Shown: positions 8,196 to 16,008, counted from the first letter of the stretch. The stretch: DNA of 56,235 nucleotides from Streptococcus parasanguinis (GCA_018377375.1 JAGZZN010000003.1:1-56235); one strand, 5' to 3'. The notes: generated by a model not told the origin, from the letters alone. Made by a program: numbers and translations.

Positions 8196-8396
8196 ATGAG
8201 AAAGATTCATGTGTGGTGTATGGGGCTGGTAGCTTTATTCTTAGTCCTAGGACTCGCAAAAGCTACTGCAGCAAGCAGTCATGGGATTGTACGGAAAGAT
8301 CCGGACATCGAAAAATTGGAGAAAATTCCAGCCCATAGTCTCTCTCTCCTTCGTCCCTCTGATATAGCAGGAATTTTACTTCTTGAAGATCAGTGA
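8196..8396 (+). CDS. Small secreted or membrane-anchored peptide, 66 residues
   Basis: Not a recognised family. The ATG at 8196 follows a very strong AAGGAGAAGGAG, and only 17 bases separate it from the preceding URO-D stop, so it is very likely translated. Residues 1-~25 form a signal peptide (basic start, hydrophobic core WCMGLVALFLVLGLA, then ATA). The remaining ~40 residues are charged at first and leucine-rich at the end (LLRPSDIAGILLLEDQ). There is no lipobox cysteine. Its place between two methyltransferase-like genes in one operon suggests a shared role, or a precursor or sensor peptide. That is only inference. Confidence 0.65.
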   Translation: MRKIHVWCMGLVALFLVLGLAKATAASSHGIVRKDPDIEKLEKIPAHSLSLLRPSDIAGILLLEDQ

Positions 8397-8414
8397 TAAA
8401 AAAAGATGAAGAGC

Positions 8415-8457
8415 TTGATAAAAAATATATATTAGTCAAAGCATAATTGAAGTGATA
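8415..8457 (+). promoter_or_regulatory. Conserved 43-base upstream element, copy 2
   Basis: Same length and blocks as 7063-7105: TTGATA, TATATTAGTCA, GTGATA. It lies 38 bases before the second URO-D ATG and within the operon, so it is either an internal regulatory site or a remnant of the tandem gene duplication. Confidence 0.5.
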
Positions 8458-8494
8458 AGATAACAAACAAGAAAAGATAGAACGAGGTAAGAAT

Positions 8495-9496
8495 ATGTCA
8501 TCAAAAAGAGAATTAGTGTTAAAAGCTTTTAAAGGAGAAGCAGTTGACCGTGTGCCAGTTGGATTTTGGCATCATTTTACAACAGAAGAAGAATGGTTGA
8601 AAGGATTTTCTAATCCGGAAATTATTGAAAAAAACCTGAAGGGTCATCAAAACTTCCTTCACAAGGTCCAACCAGACTTTGTTAAACTTATGAGCGATGG
8701 TTACTTTGCTTATCCAAATCCAGCCATTCACAAAGGCCTTGAAAACATCTCTGACTTAGCAGGAATTGAACCTCTCGGAGCCGATCATCCATGGATCACA
8801 GAGCAGATAGAGCTTGTAAAAAACATCCGTGCCGGTTTTGAAGAGGACATTGTAGCCATCTACAATATCTTTGCTCCAGTAACTTACTTTAAATGGTTGG
8901 TCGGAGAAGTTTCAGGAGGAGATGACTTGATCGCAAACTTCATTGATCAAGATGCTGCAACCCTTAAAAAAGTATTGGATACGATTGGTCAAGATATTGC
9001 AAGTTTGAGCCAACGCATCATTAAAGAAGCAGGAGCAGACGGGATCTACCTCAGTGTTCAAAGTATCCAAGATGCACGCGTGAGCCAAGAAGTTTATAAA
9101 AATAGTATTGCACCGAGTGAACTCCATGTCTTAGAAGCAGCCAATGAAGCAGGTGGGGTAAATATTCTTCATATCTGTGGCTACGAAGGAGCTCGCAATG
9201 ATATCCATCTCTTCACAGACTACCCAGCTCAAGTCATTAACTGGGCAGTTGGACCAGAAGGAATCAGCCTAGCAGAAGGACGCGAAATCTTTGGTGGACG
9301 CACGGTTCTTGGTGGTTTTGAAAATGGTAAAAATGGTCTTCTCTACACAGGAGACAAGGCTGCGATCCAAGCAGAAACCAAACGCATCATCGCAGAAACC
9401 GGAACGACAGGTTTGGTCATCGGTGCAGATTGTACGATTCCAAGTGATATTGATGAAGAGCGAATCGAATGGGTTCGTGAAGCTGCAGCAGAATAA
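8495..9496 (+). CDS. URO-D-fold protein with zinc methyltransferase signature, second copy
   Basis: Paralogue of the 7177-8178 product, co-linear over all 333 residues, so the pair arose by tandem duplication. Putative zinc ligands are His226 and Cys228 in LHICGYEG and Cys313 in GADCTIP, matching the H-x-C...C arrangement of MtaA/MtbA methyltransferases. GVNILHICG, GISLAEGRE and VIGADCTIP are conserved between the copies, while the substrate-facing N-terminal halves differ more. The start has GAGGTAAG upstream. It is followed after 28 bases by the ABC transporter binding-protein gene, which suggests that the imported compound is the methyl donor or acceptor. Confidence 0.86.
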   Translation: MSSKRELVLKAFKGEAVDRVPVGFWHHFTTEEEWLKGFSNPEIIEKNLKGHQNFLHKVQPDFVKLMSDGYFAYPNPAIHKGLENISDLAGIEPLGADHPWITEQIELVKNIRAGFEEDIVAIYNIFAPVTYFKWLVGEVSGGDDLIANFIDQDAATLKKVLDTIGQDIASLSQRIIKEAGADGIYLSVQSIQDARVSQEVYKNSIAPSELHVLEAANEAGGVNILHICGYEGARNDIHLFTDYPAQVINWAVGPEGISLAEGREIFGGRTVLGGFENGKNGLLYTGDKAAIQAETKRIIAETGTTGLVIGADCTIPSDIDEERIEWVREAAAE

Positions 9497-9524
9497 GAAA
9501 AAATAGAATCAGGGAGAACAGAGT

Positions 9525-10403
9525 ATGAGTAAAAAAACATGGATTATCGGTGGGGTGGCCGTTCTTGCCATTGCAGGTGCAACCATTCTTGGACGGAGCT
9601 TGAACCATGCAAACGACAGCAAAGGATCAACAGGATCTAATAAAGTAACAACCTTGAAAGTGGCCCACACTCAAAACTATGTGCCGTACGATTTTGTCGA
9701 TGAAAAAGGAGAATCAGATGGTTATGAAGTAGCCGTTCTCAAAGCTATTGACGAAAAATTACCAGACTACAAGTTTGAGTACACTGGAACAAGTGACGAC
9801 GACCTTTTGATCGGTCTAGAATCTGGTAAGTATGATATCGGAACCAAAGGAGCTTGGTATACCGAAGAACGCGCCAAGAAATTTATCATTCCAAAAGAAC
9901 CCATCGGAGCCAGTATCATCGGATTTACCGTACGAAAAGAAGATGCGGATAAATACAAGAACATTGATGACTTTGCTAAAGAAAAAGGAAAATTGGTTCC
10001 AATTTCACCACAAAATGCGCAATGGAATGTTATTAAAGAATACAATGAAAAGCATAAGGACCAACAAATCGAATTAACAGCTGCCGAATCGTTCAAAGTC
10101 GCAGATGCTTATGCTTGGGTACTTGAAGGTCGTTACGATGCCTTCTTTGATATCAAACTTTCCTTTGAAAAAGCTGTCACAGATAAAGATGGTTCTTACC
10201 ATCAATATGCAGACAAACTTAGCTGGTTTGCCTACAAAGGAATTCCAACTTATCCATTGATTCATAAGGATAAGAAAAACGAAAAATTTGCGGAAGAATA
10301 CAGCAAGGCCATCAAAGAATTGGAAAAAGATGGAACGCTTGCGAAATTATCCAAAAAATATTTCGGTGAAGATGTCTTCAGTTATGTAGATAAAGAGAAA
10401 TAA
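9525..10403 (+). CDS. Amino-acid-type ABC transporter substrate-binding protein without lipobox
   Basis: Family 3 solute-binding protein (292 residues) that would capture a polar amino acid or derivative outside the cell. An N-terminal hydrophobic segment (IIGGVAVLAIAGATILG) is followed by a Ser/Gly/Asn linker and then the two-lobed domain beginning LKVAHTQNYVPYDFVDEKG. Unlike most Gram-positive binding proteins there is no cysteine after the hydrophobic stretch, so it is probably held by an uncleaved signal anchor or released. Ligand-binding landmarks such as GLESGKYDIGTKG and YTEERAKKF are present. AGGGAGAACAG precedes the ATG. An attenuator-like hairpin separates it from its permeases, as is common to keep receptor above permease levels. 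Confidence 0.88.
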   Translation: MSKKTWIIGGVAVLAIAGATILGRSLNHANDSKGSTGSNKVTTLKVAHTQNYVPYDFVDEKGESDGYEVAVLKAIDEKLPDYKFEYTGTSDDDLLIGLESGKYDIGTKGAWYTEERAKKFIIPKEPIGASIIGFTVRKEDADKYKNIDDFAKEKGKLVPISPQNAQWNVIKEYNEKHKDQQIELTAAESFKVADAYAWVLEGRYDAFFDIKLSFEKAVTDKDGSYHQYADKLSWFAYKGIPTYPLIHKDKKNEKFAEEYSKAIKELEKDGTLAKLSKKYFGEDVFSYVDKEK

Positions 10404-10406
10404 GAT

Positions 10407-10441
10407 GGAACTGGGTGCGTATAGCCCCAGCTTCCTTATTT
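10407..10441 (+). terminator. Attenuator-like hairpin between receptor and permease genes
   Basis: GGAACTGGG pairs with CCCAGCTTCC (one bulge), followed by TTATTTC. It is likely a partial terminator or 3' stabiliser for the binding-protein message. Confidence 0.6.
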
Positions 10442-10469
10442 CTATCCGGATACAGAAAGGAAAAGAAAC

Positions 10470-11162
10470 ATGGTCTCATACGACATTTCCAAGGTCTGGT
10501 CATTTCTTCCAACCTTGGTCCAAGCTCTACCAGCGACCCTAGCTTTGATGGTGTTAACGACGCTTCTCGGTTCTGCATTTGGCTTGGTTTTGACTTGGGC
10601 ACAAGTATCAGAAGATAAGGTAGGAGCAGGTCTGGCAAAAGGCTATGTCTTTACTTTGCGTTGTACCCCTCCGATTGTCTTGCTCTTCTTGGTCTTTTAT
10701 GGGCTCCCCCAATTTTTGAACTGGTGGTTGGGTATTGACATTGATCACTGGTCCAAGTTTGTCTTTGTTCTTGTGGCCATGTTTCTTCTCTTTGCGGCTA
10801 TGATCTCTGAGGTCTTTAAGGCAGCCTATTTGGCCATTCCCAAAGGGCAGATGGAGGCAGGCTTGAGTATCGGCTTGACGCCAGCTCAAACCATTTGGCG
10901 GATTGTCCTTCCTCAAGCCTTTCGCGTGGCTCTTCCAAACATGACGACGGCCATCTTGAACCTCATGCGCGACGCCGCTTTGGCTTATACCATTGGCTTT
11001 ATCGATATCATGGGAGCAGGAAATAACTTGATCAGCCGCAATCTTGGGAATTATTCCCTCGAGACCTATACAGCTGTAGCAGTGATCTACTGGGGAATTG
11101 CCCTTGTCATCTCCCTCTCCGCTCAACTCCTTGAGAAACGACTCAGTGTAACAGAAAGGTAG
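10470..11162 (+). CDS. Polar amino-acid ABC transporter permease, subunit 1
   Basis: HisM-type inner-membrane permease of 230 residues with about five hydrophobic segments. The coupling loop contains EAGLSIGLTPAQTIWRIVLPQA, here quoted as GLTPAQTIWRIVLPQA, the EAA motif that docks on the ATPase. AAAGGAAAAG lies just upstream of the ATG. It is followed three bases later by a second, different permease, so the transporter would be a heterodimeric channel with the ATPase encoded next. Same operon as the URO-D-fold proteins. Substrate cannot be read from the permease. Confidence 0.9.
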   Translation: MVSYDISKVWSFLPTLVQALPATLALMVLTTLLGSAFGLVLTWAQVSEDKVGAGLAKGYVFTLRCTPPIVLLFLVFYGLPQFLNWWLGIDIDHWSKFVFVLVAMFLLFAAMISEVFKAAYLAIPKGQMEAGLSIGLTPAQTIWRIVLPQAFRVALPNMTTAILNLMRDAALAYTIGFIDIMGAGNNLISRNLGNYSLETYTAVAVIYWGIALVISLSAQLLEKRLSVTER

Positions 11163-11165
11163 CTT

Positions 11166-11852
11166 ATGGATTTCAATTTTATTAGTAAAACATTTCTAGC
11201 CACCTTGGGTGGTGTTCCAGTGACCCTTCTGATCATGGTCGTATCGATTCTCTTGAGTTTTTTTCCAGCCCTCTTTTTGGCACTCGGTCAGATTTATAAG
11301 GTCAAAGGTGTTCGCAGTTTCTCAGTGATTTACTTAGCCTTTATTCGCGCGACGCCTCCAATTCTCTTGATTCTCTTCTTTTATAGTCTCTTTCCCAGCC
11401 TCTTAAATAGCTTTTTTAAGAGTATTGGTAGTCACTTTAATGTCTTTGAGATCAATCCCATTTACTATGCCTTTATCATTTTTAGCTTGATGACAACAGG
11501 GAGTCTGGCTGAAATTCTCCGGTCAGCTATTCTGACGGTGGATAAGGGCCAGCTAGAAGCAGCGCAAGCCATTGGTTTGACTAATCGCCAAGCCTATATC
11601 CGCATTGTTTTTCCACAAGCCTTGCGTTCAGCCCTTCCTAATTTGTGTAACCTGGTCATCAACTTGGTCAAAGGAACCTCCCTTGTCTTTGTTATGACGA
11701 TCAAGGATATCACCGCCATTGCCAAGGTCGAAGCCTCTTATGGCTATCAATATTTTGAATCCTATCTCGTGATTTTTATTCTTTATATTGTCATTTGTGG
11801 GGTGATTCAGTGGGGATTCAACCTCTTAGAAAAACGCCTGACACTCGCATAG
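11166..11852 (+). CDS. Polar amino-acid ABC transporter permease, subunit 2
   Basis: Second HisQ/HisM-type permease (228 residues), distinct from subunit 1 in sequence but with the same plan: about five transmembrane helices and an EAA coupling loop (EAAQAIGLTNRQAYIRIVFPQ). The ATG follows the previous stop by three bases, and its Shine-Dalgarno (AGAAAGG) lies in the upstream gene, indicating translational coupling. With subunit 1 and the downstream ATPase it forms the import channel for the ligand of the 9525-10403 receptor. Confidence 0.9.
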   Translation: MDFNFISKTFLATLGGVPVTLLIMVVSILLSFFPALFLALGQIYKVKGVRSFSVIYLAFIRATPPILLILFFYSLFPSLLNSFFKSIGSHFNVFEINPIYYAFIIFSLMTTGSLAEILRSAILTVDKGQLEAAQAIGLTNRQAYIRIVFPQALRSALPNLCNLVINLVKGTSLVFVMTIKDITAIAKVEASYGYQYFESYLVIFILYIVICGVIQWGFNLLEKRLTLA

Positions 11853-11871
11853 AAGAAGGAGAAATAAGAAG

Positions 11872-12636
11872 ATGTTAGAAGTAGAACACGTATCGAAAAA
11901 ATTTAAGGACCATCAGGTCCTGGTAGATGTCAATCTCAAGGTTAACCAAGGGGATGTCGTCGTTATTTTGGGTCCATCTGGATCAGGGAAAACAACTTTC
12001 CTTCGCTGTCTCAACCACCTGGAAAAGGCGGATACAGGTCACTTAACCCTAGGTGGAAAAGCATATGACCTCTCAAAACTCAGCAAAAAGGAAATTTTAG
12101 AAATTCGTCAAAAGACAGCCTTTGTTTTTCAGCATTACAATCTATTTGCCAACAAAACAGCACTTGAAAATATCTTAGAAGGCCTGATTGTAGCACGGAA
12201 GATTCCGAAAGAAGAAGCCATCCAACGGGCGGAATCCGCCCTTGAAAAAGTTGGTCTCCTCGCTTACAAGGATTACTATCCTTCTCAATTATCAGGTGGT
12301 CAGCAGCAACGGATCGGAATCGCGCGTGCCATCGCAGTGAAACCAGACGTGATCTTGCTGGACGAGCCGACCTCAGCGCTAGACCCAGAATTGGTTGGAG
12401 ATGTCTTAGATGTCATGAAACAGCTAGCCCAAGAAGGAGTGACCATGGTTGTCGTAACGCATGAGATGAGCTTTGCGCGTGATGTGGCTAACCACGTTAT
12501 CTTTATGGATGGCGGACACATCATCGAAGAAAATGAACCCCATGAATTCTTCAACAGTCCAAAAGAAGAACGAACCAAACAATTCCTTTCACGGATTCTA
12601 TCCGATGCCACTTATAGCGTCGAATATATGATTTAA
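11872..12636 (+). CDS. Polar amino-acid ABC transporter ATP-binding protein
   Basis: Cytosolic ATPase of the importer (254 residues). Walker A is GPSGSGKTTFLRC, the signature motif LSGGQQQR, Walker B VILLDEPTSALDPE, and the switch histidine is in VVVTHEMSFA. GlnQ/HisP-type architecture. AGAAGGAGAAATAAG precedes the ATG. It is the last gene of the operon that starts at 7177, as shown by the terminator seven bases downstream. Confidence 0.95.
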   Translation: MLEVEHVSKKFKDHQVLVDVNLKVNQGDVVVILGPSGSGKTTFLRCLNHLEKADTGHLTLGGKAYDLSKLSKKEILEIRQKTAFVFQHYNLFANKTALENILEGLIVARKIPKEEAIQRAESALEKVGLLAYKDYYPSQLSGGQQQRIGIARAIAVKPDVILLDEPTSALDPELVGDVLDVMKQLAQEGVTMVVVTHEMSFARDVANHVIFMDGGHIIEENEPHEFFNSPKEERTKQFLSRILSDATYSVEYMI

Positions 12637-12642
12637 CAAGAG

Positions 12643-12668
12643 ACACACCTAGTAAGGGTGTGTTTTTT
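12643..12668 (+). terminator. Rho-independent terminator ending the URO-D/ABC operon
   Basis: Stem ACACACC/GGTGTGT followed by TTTTTT. Confidence 0.9.
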
Positions 12669-12744
12669 AGGTTCTGGAAAAAATTTTTAAAAATTGGGTC
12701 ATTTTTTAAAAATCATTACGAATAATATAAGTGAGAGGGAACAT

Positions 12745-13134
12745 ATGACTGATAAAAAACAACGATTAATGCTACTATTCTTACTGACTTTGTTTCTAGG
12801 AGGCTGCAGTCTTTTTACAGATAAAGCTGCTGAGAGAAGGGAAATGATTCAGATTGCAGAGAGTCAGAAGATGAAAGTGGCAATTGAAAGCTATTTAAAA
12901 AATCTGGATCCAGAGGCATTAACTCCAAATGGGAAAATAAAGTCTTATAGAATTTTAAAAGATAAATTAAAATATAATCCAATGGAAGGAATTATTGTCG
13001 AAATTGTCATTAATAGGGATGATCGGTTGACGATTGATATGACGGTCATAGAAGAGGATTCAGGAGAATATCTTGTTGCCACATCAGGAACGCCTAAAGA
13101 ATTAACGAAATTAATAGAAAGAGACAAGCAATAG
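12745..13134 (+). CDS. DUF1310-like lipoprotein, candidate immunity protein, copy 1
   Basis: Predicted surface lipoprotein of 129 residues. The signal peptide ends in LFLGGC (Cys21), and a compact domain follows with KMKVAIESYLKNLDPEALTP, an N-P-M motif and a beta-rich second half. It resembles the streptococcal DUF1310 family, which is small and functionally unassigned. ATG 12745 is chosen because GAGAGGGA lies five bases upstream and the signal peptide begins there; a TTG at 12694 is in frame but implausible. A paralogue follows at 13301, and both sit directly before a lipase gene with a T7SS-type helical tail. In S. aureus the lipase toxin TslA is neutralised by lipoproteins encoded beside it. 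An equivalent role here is inference from that layout. Confidence 0.75.
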   Translation: MTDKKQRLMLLFLLTLFLGGCSLFTDKAAERREMIQIAESQKMKVAIESYLKNLDPEALTPNGKIKSYRILKDKLKYNPMEGIIVEIVINRDDRLTIDMTVIEEDSGEYLVATSGTPKELTKLIERDKQ

Positions 13135-13177
13135 CAACCTCATATATTTTATAGAATTTATTGATTGGGCCAAGTAT

Positions 13178-13226
13178 GTTACATCAATATGTAGTGCTTG
13201 TAACCTTTTGGCAATGTTTTTTAACA
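13178..13226 (+). promoter_or_regulatory. Candidate operator/promoter before lipoprotein copy 2
   Basis: Inverted repeat GTTACA (13178-13183) / TGTAAC (13199-13204). TTGTAA (13198-13203) is followed after 17 bases by TTAACA (13221-13226), with TGGCAATGTTT in the spacer. A second TATAAT is at 13259-13264. The same GTTACA/TGTAAC and TGGCAATRTTT elements occur before esxA. Confidence 0.45.
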
Positions 13227-13300
13227 AAAGTAACATTTCAGGTATGGATGGAATTTTGTATAATAAATTCTAAGAAACCTGAAGAAAGAATGGGAAGAAG

Positions 13301-13696
13301 ATGAAAAAAAGTAAATTTATTGTGTTGATAATGGTAGCATTTAGCCTGAGCTTAGGGGGATGTAGCTTTTTTAATGGACAATCTGCCAAGAAACAAGAAA
13401 TGATTCAAATTGCAGAGAGTAAGAAGATGAAAGTGGCGATTGAAAATATGTTAAAGGATATTGATCCTGAAGCATTAACTCCGCAGGGGAAAATACACTC
13501 GTATAAAATCTTGGAAAATCAATTGGAATACAATCCAATGGGTGGGATGAATGTATATTTGGAAGTCAATAATGATGAAAAACTAACTATTGATACTACT
13601 GTTCATATGGAAGATTCGGGAGAATTTGAGGCTGGAAGTTATGGTATTTCTGCAGAGTTAAGTCGTTTACTGAGGGGAGATGAATATGGTAAATAA
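13301..13696 (+). CDS. DUF1310-like lipoprotein, candidate immunity protein, copy 2
   Basis: Paralogue of the 12745-13134 lipoprotein (131 residues) with lipobox SLGGC (Cys21) and the shared core EMIQIAES, KMKVAIE, DPEALTP, GKI-SY and NPM. GGGAAGAAG precedes the ATG. The 3' end overlaps the start of the lipase gene by 11 bases, so the two are translationally coupled. That is typical of an immunity-toxin pair. The variable C-terminal half differs from copy 1, as expected if each copy faces a different toxin allele. Function inferred from context. Confidence 0.78.
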   Translation: MKKSKFIVLIMVAFSLSLGGCSFFNGQSAKKQEMIQIAESKKMKVAIENMLKDIDPEALTPQGKIHSYKILENQLEYNPMGGMNVYLEVNNDEKLTIDTTVHMEDSGEFEAGSYGISAELSRLLRGDEYGK

Positions 13697-15281
13697 CACA
13701 AATTTTTCAGACAGACAGCATGTAGAAGCATCATTAATTGAATATAGATCATTAAAATTAGGAAAAAATCAAAAAATTAAAGAAGGTAGTGAATATGTTG
13801 GCAATGTTTCTCACATCTATGATAGTGTAAATGGCAATGAAGAACAAGTCTTCGTACTAACGGATAGTGGCAAGGGTGTTGAACAAGATCCAGTCCCCTA
13901 TACTGCTTCAGATGAAGAACGTGCCCAAATCCATGACGTGACTGTCTTGATGAAGGGATCTGAAACTGAAATAAGTACACAAAAATTACTCCATGATACA
14001 TATACGGATTGGGTAAAGACAGATTTGCCAGCAGCTTCCAATATTTTGAACCCTGGTGGTGCGAGCGAGTATGCAACAGAATATGCGAAGAATTATGCGC
14101 GAGATAAGGCTAAGGATAGTTTTAATAATTTTGTAGAAGCTTTTGAAGATGCGATTATTCCTACTTCTGTTAATCTTCCGCCGGAGGCCACGCCCTTAGG
14201 TAGGTTTATGAAAAAAGCGCTGGACAATCCTGTCAGCAATTTCGTACAGGAAAAAGCATCAGATGTGGTCGGCTTTTTTGCAGAAAGAACAGCCGAAGAA
14301 CAGGTTAAATTTCCTGCTTTAGTGGGAGCTGCTTTTTTAAAAAAATACAATGACGAAAACGGGACTTTCCCGCCTCCGCAGTTTAAAGATGCTGCAACTC
14401 ATTTGAAAGAGGTGATCCGAAAATACCCCAATGCCAAGATCGATCTATACGGTCACTCTCTGGGGTCTATGAATATTCAGTATGCGCTTGCCTGTTTGAC
14501 GGAAGAGGAAGCTTCTCATATTGGGACTGTCCATCTATATAATGGCCCCAATGCCTATCCCATCTTAACACCCAAGCAAAAAGCGCGTATAGATTCGCTG
14601 AAGTACAAAATCTACAACCACATTGACCATAAAGATTTGGTTAGCTTGGGCTATCAGGATTCTGGAAGCAAGGAATCCAGTGGGATTGTCAAGCACCTCA
14701 AAACTAAGAATTTGAAAAATACGGGCCTGCAGCACATGATGCATGGTTATATCTATGATAAGGATGGAAATTTGGTTCTTGAAAAGGGAACGGAAGCCAT
14801 CACTCGCAAGGAAATCATTGAAGAGCGGATGAAGGTTTACTATCGCCTAAAGGATAAATTGCAAAAAACAGGTGGTGGACTGAGCTCAAGTGAACGGATC
14901 TATCTGGATGCTTTGCAGGCGCGCTTGGCTTCTGATGAGCTGATTCGAGTAGTGGATGAAGGGCTGGAGCAAGCTCAGAAATCTAAGGCACAACTGGATA
15001 CAGATTTAGAAGCTTTGGAGAAAGTATTACATACCGTTCCGAAAGGCTTCATTCTCAATCTTTCCGAAGTAGAAGAGGCCTATGCACAGGCTGGTGCAAC
15101 AAGGCAAACAGTTGTCACTGAAGTAAGAGAAAGATTCGACAACCGTTTGGCTGCATATCAGTCCTTATCAAATGAATTTCATGCTTTAAACGAGCAAGTG
15201 AATGCAGGAATTGAGCTCTTAAAAGCAAAAGACCAAAAAATAGCAGGAGAAATGAACCAGTGGGAACAACTAGCTTATTAA
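13686..15281 (+). CDS. Lipase-type T7SS effector with C-terminal helical (reverse-LXG) domain
   Basis: Probable secreted lipid-cleaving toxin of 531 residues. An alpha/beta-hydrolase region occupies roughly residues 1-360, with nucleophile Ser258 in YGHSLGSMN, acid candidates around Asp314/Asp317 (NHIDHKDLVSLGY) and histidine candidates His350/His353. Residues ~375-531 are almost entirely helical and coiled-coil like, resembling an LXG/WXG targeting module placed at the C-terminus. No signal peptide is seen. This matches the plan of S. aureus TslA, a T7SS lipase with reversed domain order. ATG 13686 is preferred over ATG 13680 because GGGGAG is six bases upstream. Two small helical genes follow immediately, as with TslA accessory factors. 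Confidence 0.75.
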   Translation: MVNNTNFSDRQHVEASLIEYRSLKLGKNQKIKEGSEYVGNVSHIYDSVNGNEEQVFVLTDSGKGVEQDPVPYTASDEERAQIHDVTVLMKGSETEISTQKLLHDTYTDWVKTDLPAASNILNPGGASEYATEYAKNYARDKAKDSFNNFVEAFEDAIIPTSVNLPPEATPLGRFMKKALDNPVSNFVQEKASDVVGFFAERTAEEQVKFPALVGAAFLKKYNDENGTFPPPQFKDAATHLKEVIRKYPNAKIDLYGHSLGSMNIQYALACLTEEEASHIGTVHLYNGPNAYPILTPKQKARIDSLKYKIYNHIDHKDLVSLGYQDSGSKESSGIVKHLKTKNLKNTGLQHMMHGYIYDKDGNLVLEKGTEAITRKEIIEERMKVYYRLKDKLQKTGGGLSSSERIYLDALQARLASDELIRVVDEGLEQAQKSKAQLDTDLEALEKVLHTVPKGFILNLSEVEEAYAQAGATRQTVVTEVRERFDNRLAAYQSLSNEFHALNEQVNAGIELLKAKDQKIAGEMNQWEQLAY

Positions 15282-15640
15282 TTTCATCTACTCTTTCGAA
15301 AAAGGAAAAGAAACTAGATCACTTGGAAAGAGAGTTTCACAAAGCGCGCTTGAAGCTAGATGAAAAGCGTTGCCTAGTGGAAAGAAAACAGCAGCTCTTC
15401 ACCCAGATGCTGGAAGAAGAGTATCTGATGGCAGCTTCCTTCTTACAAGAGCAGGAGGTTGATGTCAGTTGTGGATGGGAGTCCCTAAATCGCTGTATCG
15501 AAGAGTATGATCTCGAAGCTAGAGAAGCTGCACATGTAGTCTTAAAACAGATCGAAATCGAGGAAGAGAATTTATGGCAATCCTACCGGAAAGATAGATA
15601 CCAACTGGAAGAGGAGTTTGCACAAGATAAAGTTTCATAG
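15260..15640 (+). CDS. Small helical accessory protein of the lipase effector, 126 residues
   Basis: Predicted almost all-helical, highly charged, coiled-coil protein with no signal peptide and no recognised catalytic motif. It starts at GTG 15260 inside the end of the lipase gene (22-base overlap), with AGGAGA ten bases upstream that lies in the lipase reading frame, so translation is coupled. Size and position fit the targeting partners of LXG-type effectors (Lap/Tla proteins, DUF3958-like), which bind the helical domain of the toxin. The specific family is not certain. Confidence 0.65.
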   Translation: MGTTSLLISSTLSKKEKKLDHLEREFHKARLKLDEKRCLVERKQQLFTQMLEEEYLMAASFLQEQEVDVSCGWESLNRCIEEYDLEAREAAHVVLKQIEIEEENLWQSYRKDRYQLEEEFAQDKVS

Positions 15641-15658
15641 TATAGAAGAGGAGGAAGT

Positions 15659-15958
15659 ATGGGTGATAGTCCAGTCAAAGATTTCTTTGATTTAGATATG
15701 AAAGATAAGATGAGGATCATCGAAAGCCGAAAGAAACTTGAAAAAGATTTAATCCGTGTTGTCTATGCGCCCGTTTTATTGACCTGCAAGGCAGGAGTTG
15801 AGAAACGTTACAATGATGGCTTGACTGCGATTGCAACAGTAGCCGAAGAAGACGTCCAGGTAGTTGGAAAACAACTGGATCAGTCCATGGTGGGGCAATT
15901 TGCTAAAAATGTACAGACAGTTATTCAAGAAAAAGCTGGGAAATTTAAATCTATCTAG
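15659..15958 (+). CDS. Small helical accessory protein of the lipase effector, 99 residues
   Basis: Second small predicted helical protein after the lipase. No W-x-G motif is seen, but the length is that of WXG100-like and LXG-accessory proteins. GAAGAGGAGGAAGT gives a strong ribosome binding site for ATG 15659, 18 bases after the previous stop. Its likely role is to form, with the 126-residue protein and the lipase C-terminal helices, the complex recognised by the secretion ATPase EssC. Inference from gene order; no direct family match was made. Confidence 0.65.
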   Translation: MGDSPVKDFFDLDMKDKMRIIESRKKLEKDLIRVVYAPVLLTCKAGVEKRYNDGLTAIATVAEEDVQVVGKQLDQSMVGQFAKNVQTVIQEKAGKFKSI

Positions 15959-15983
15959 CCAAGAACTTCTATTTAAATATGGA

Positions 15984-16008
15984 ATCTGGAGTGACTCCAG
16001 ATTTTTTT
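15984..16008 (+). terminator. Rho-independent terminator of the lipase effector locus
   Basis: Perfect eight-base stem ATCTGGAG/CTCCAGAT with a TGA loop and seven T. Confidence 0.9.

Noticed and set aside
7177..9496. Uroporphyrinogen decarboxylase (hemE) assignment for the two URO-D proteins
   Set aside because: The zinc-site H-x-C...C motif, tandem duplication with an ABC importer and lack of other haem genes favour a methyltransferase-like role.
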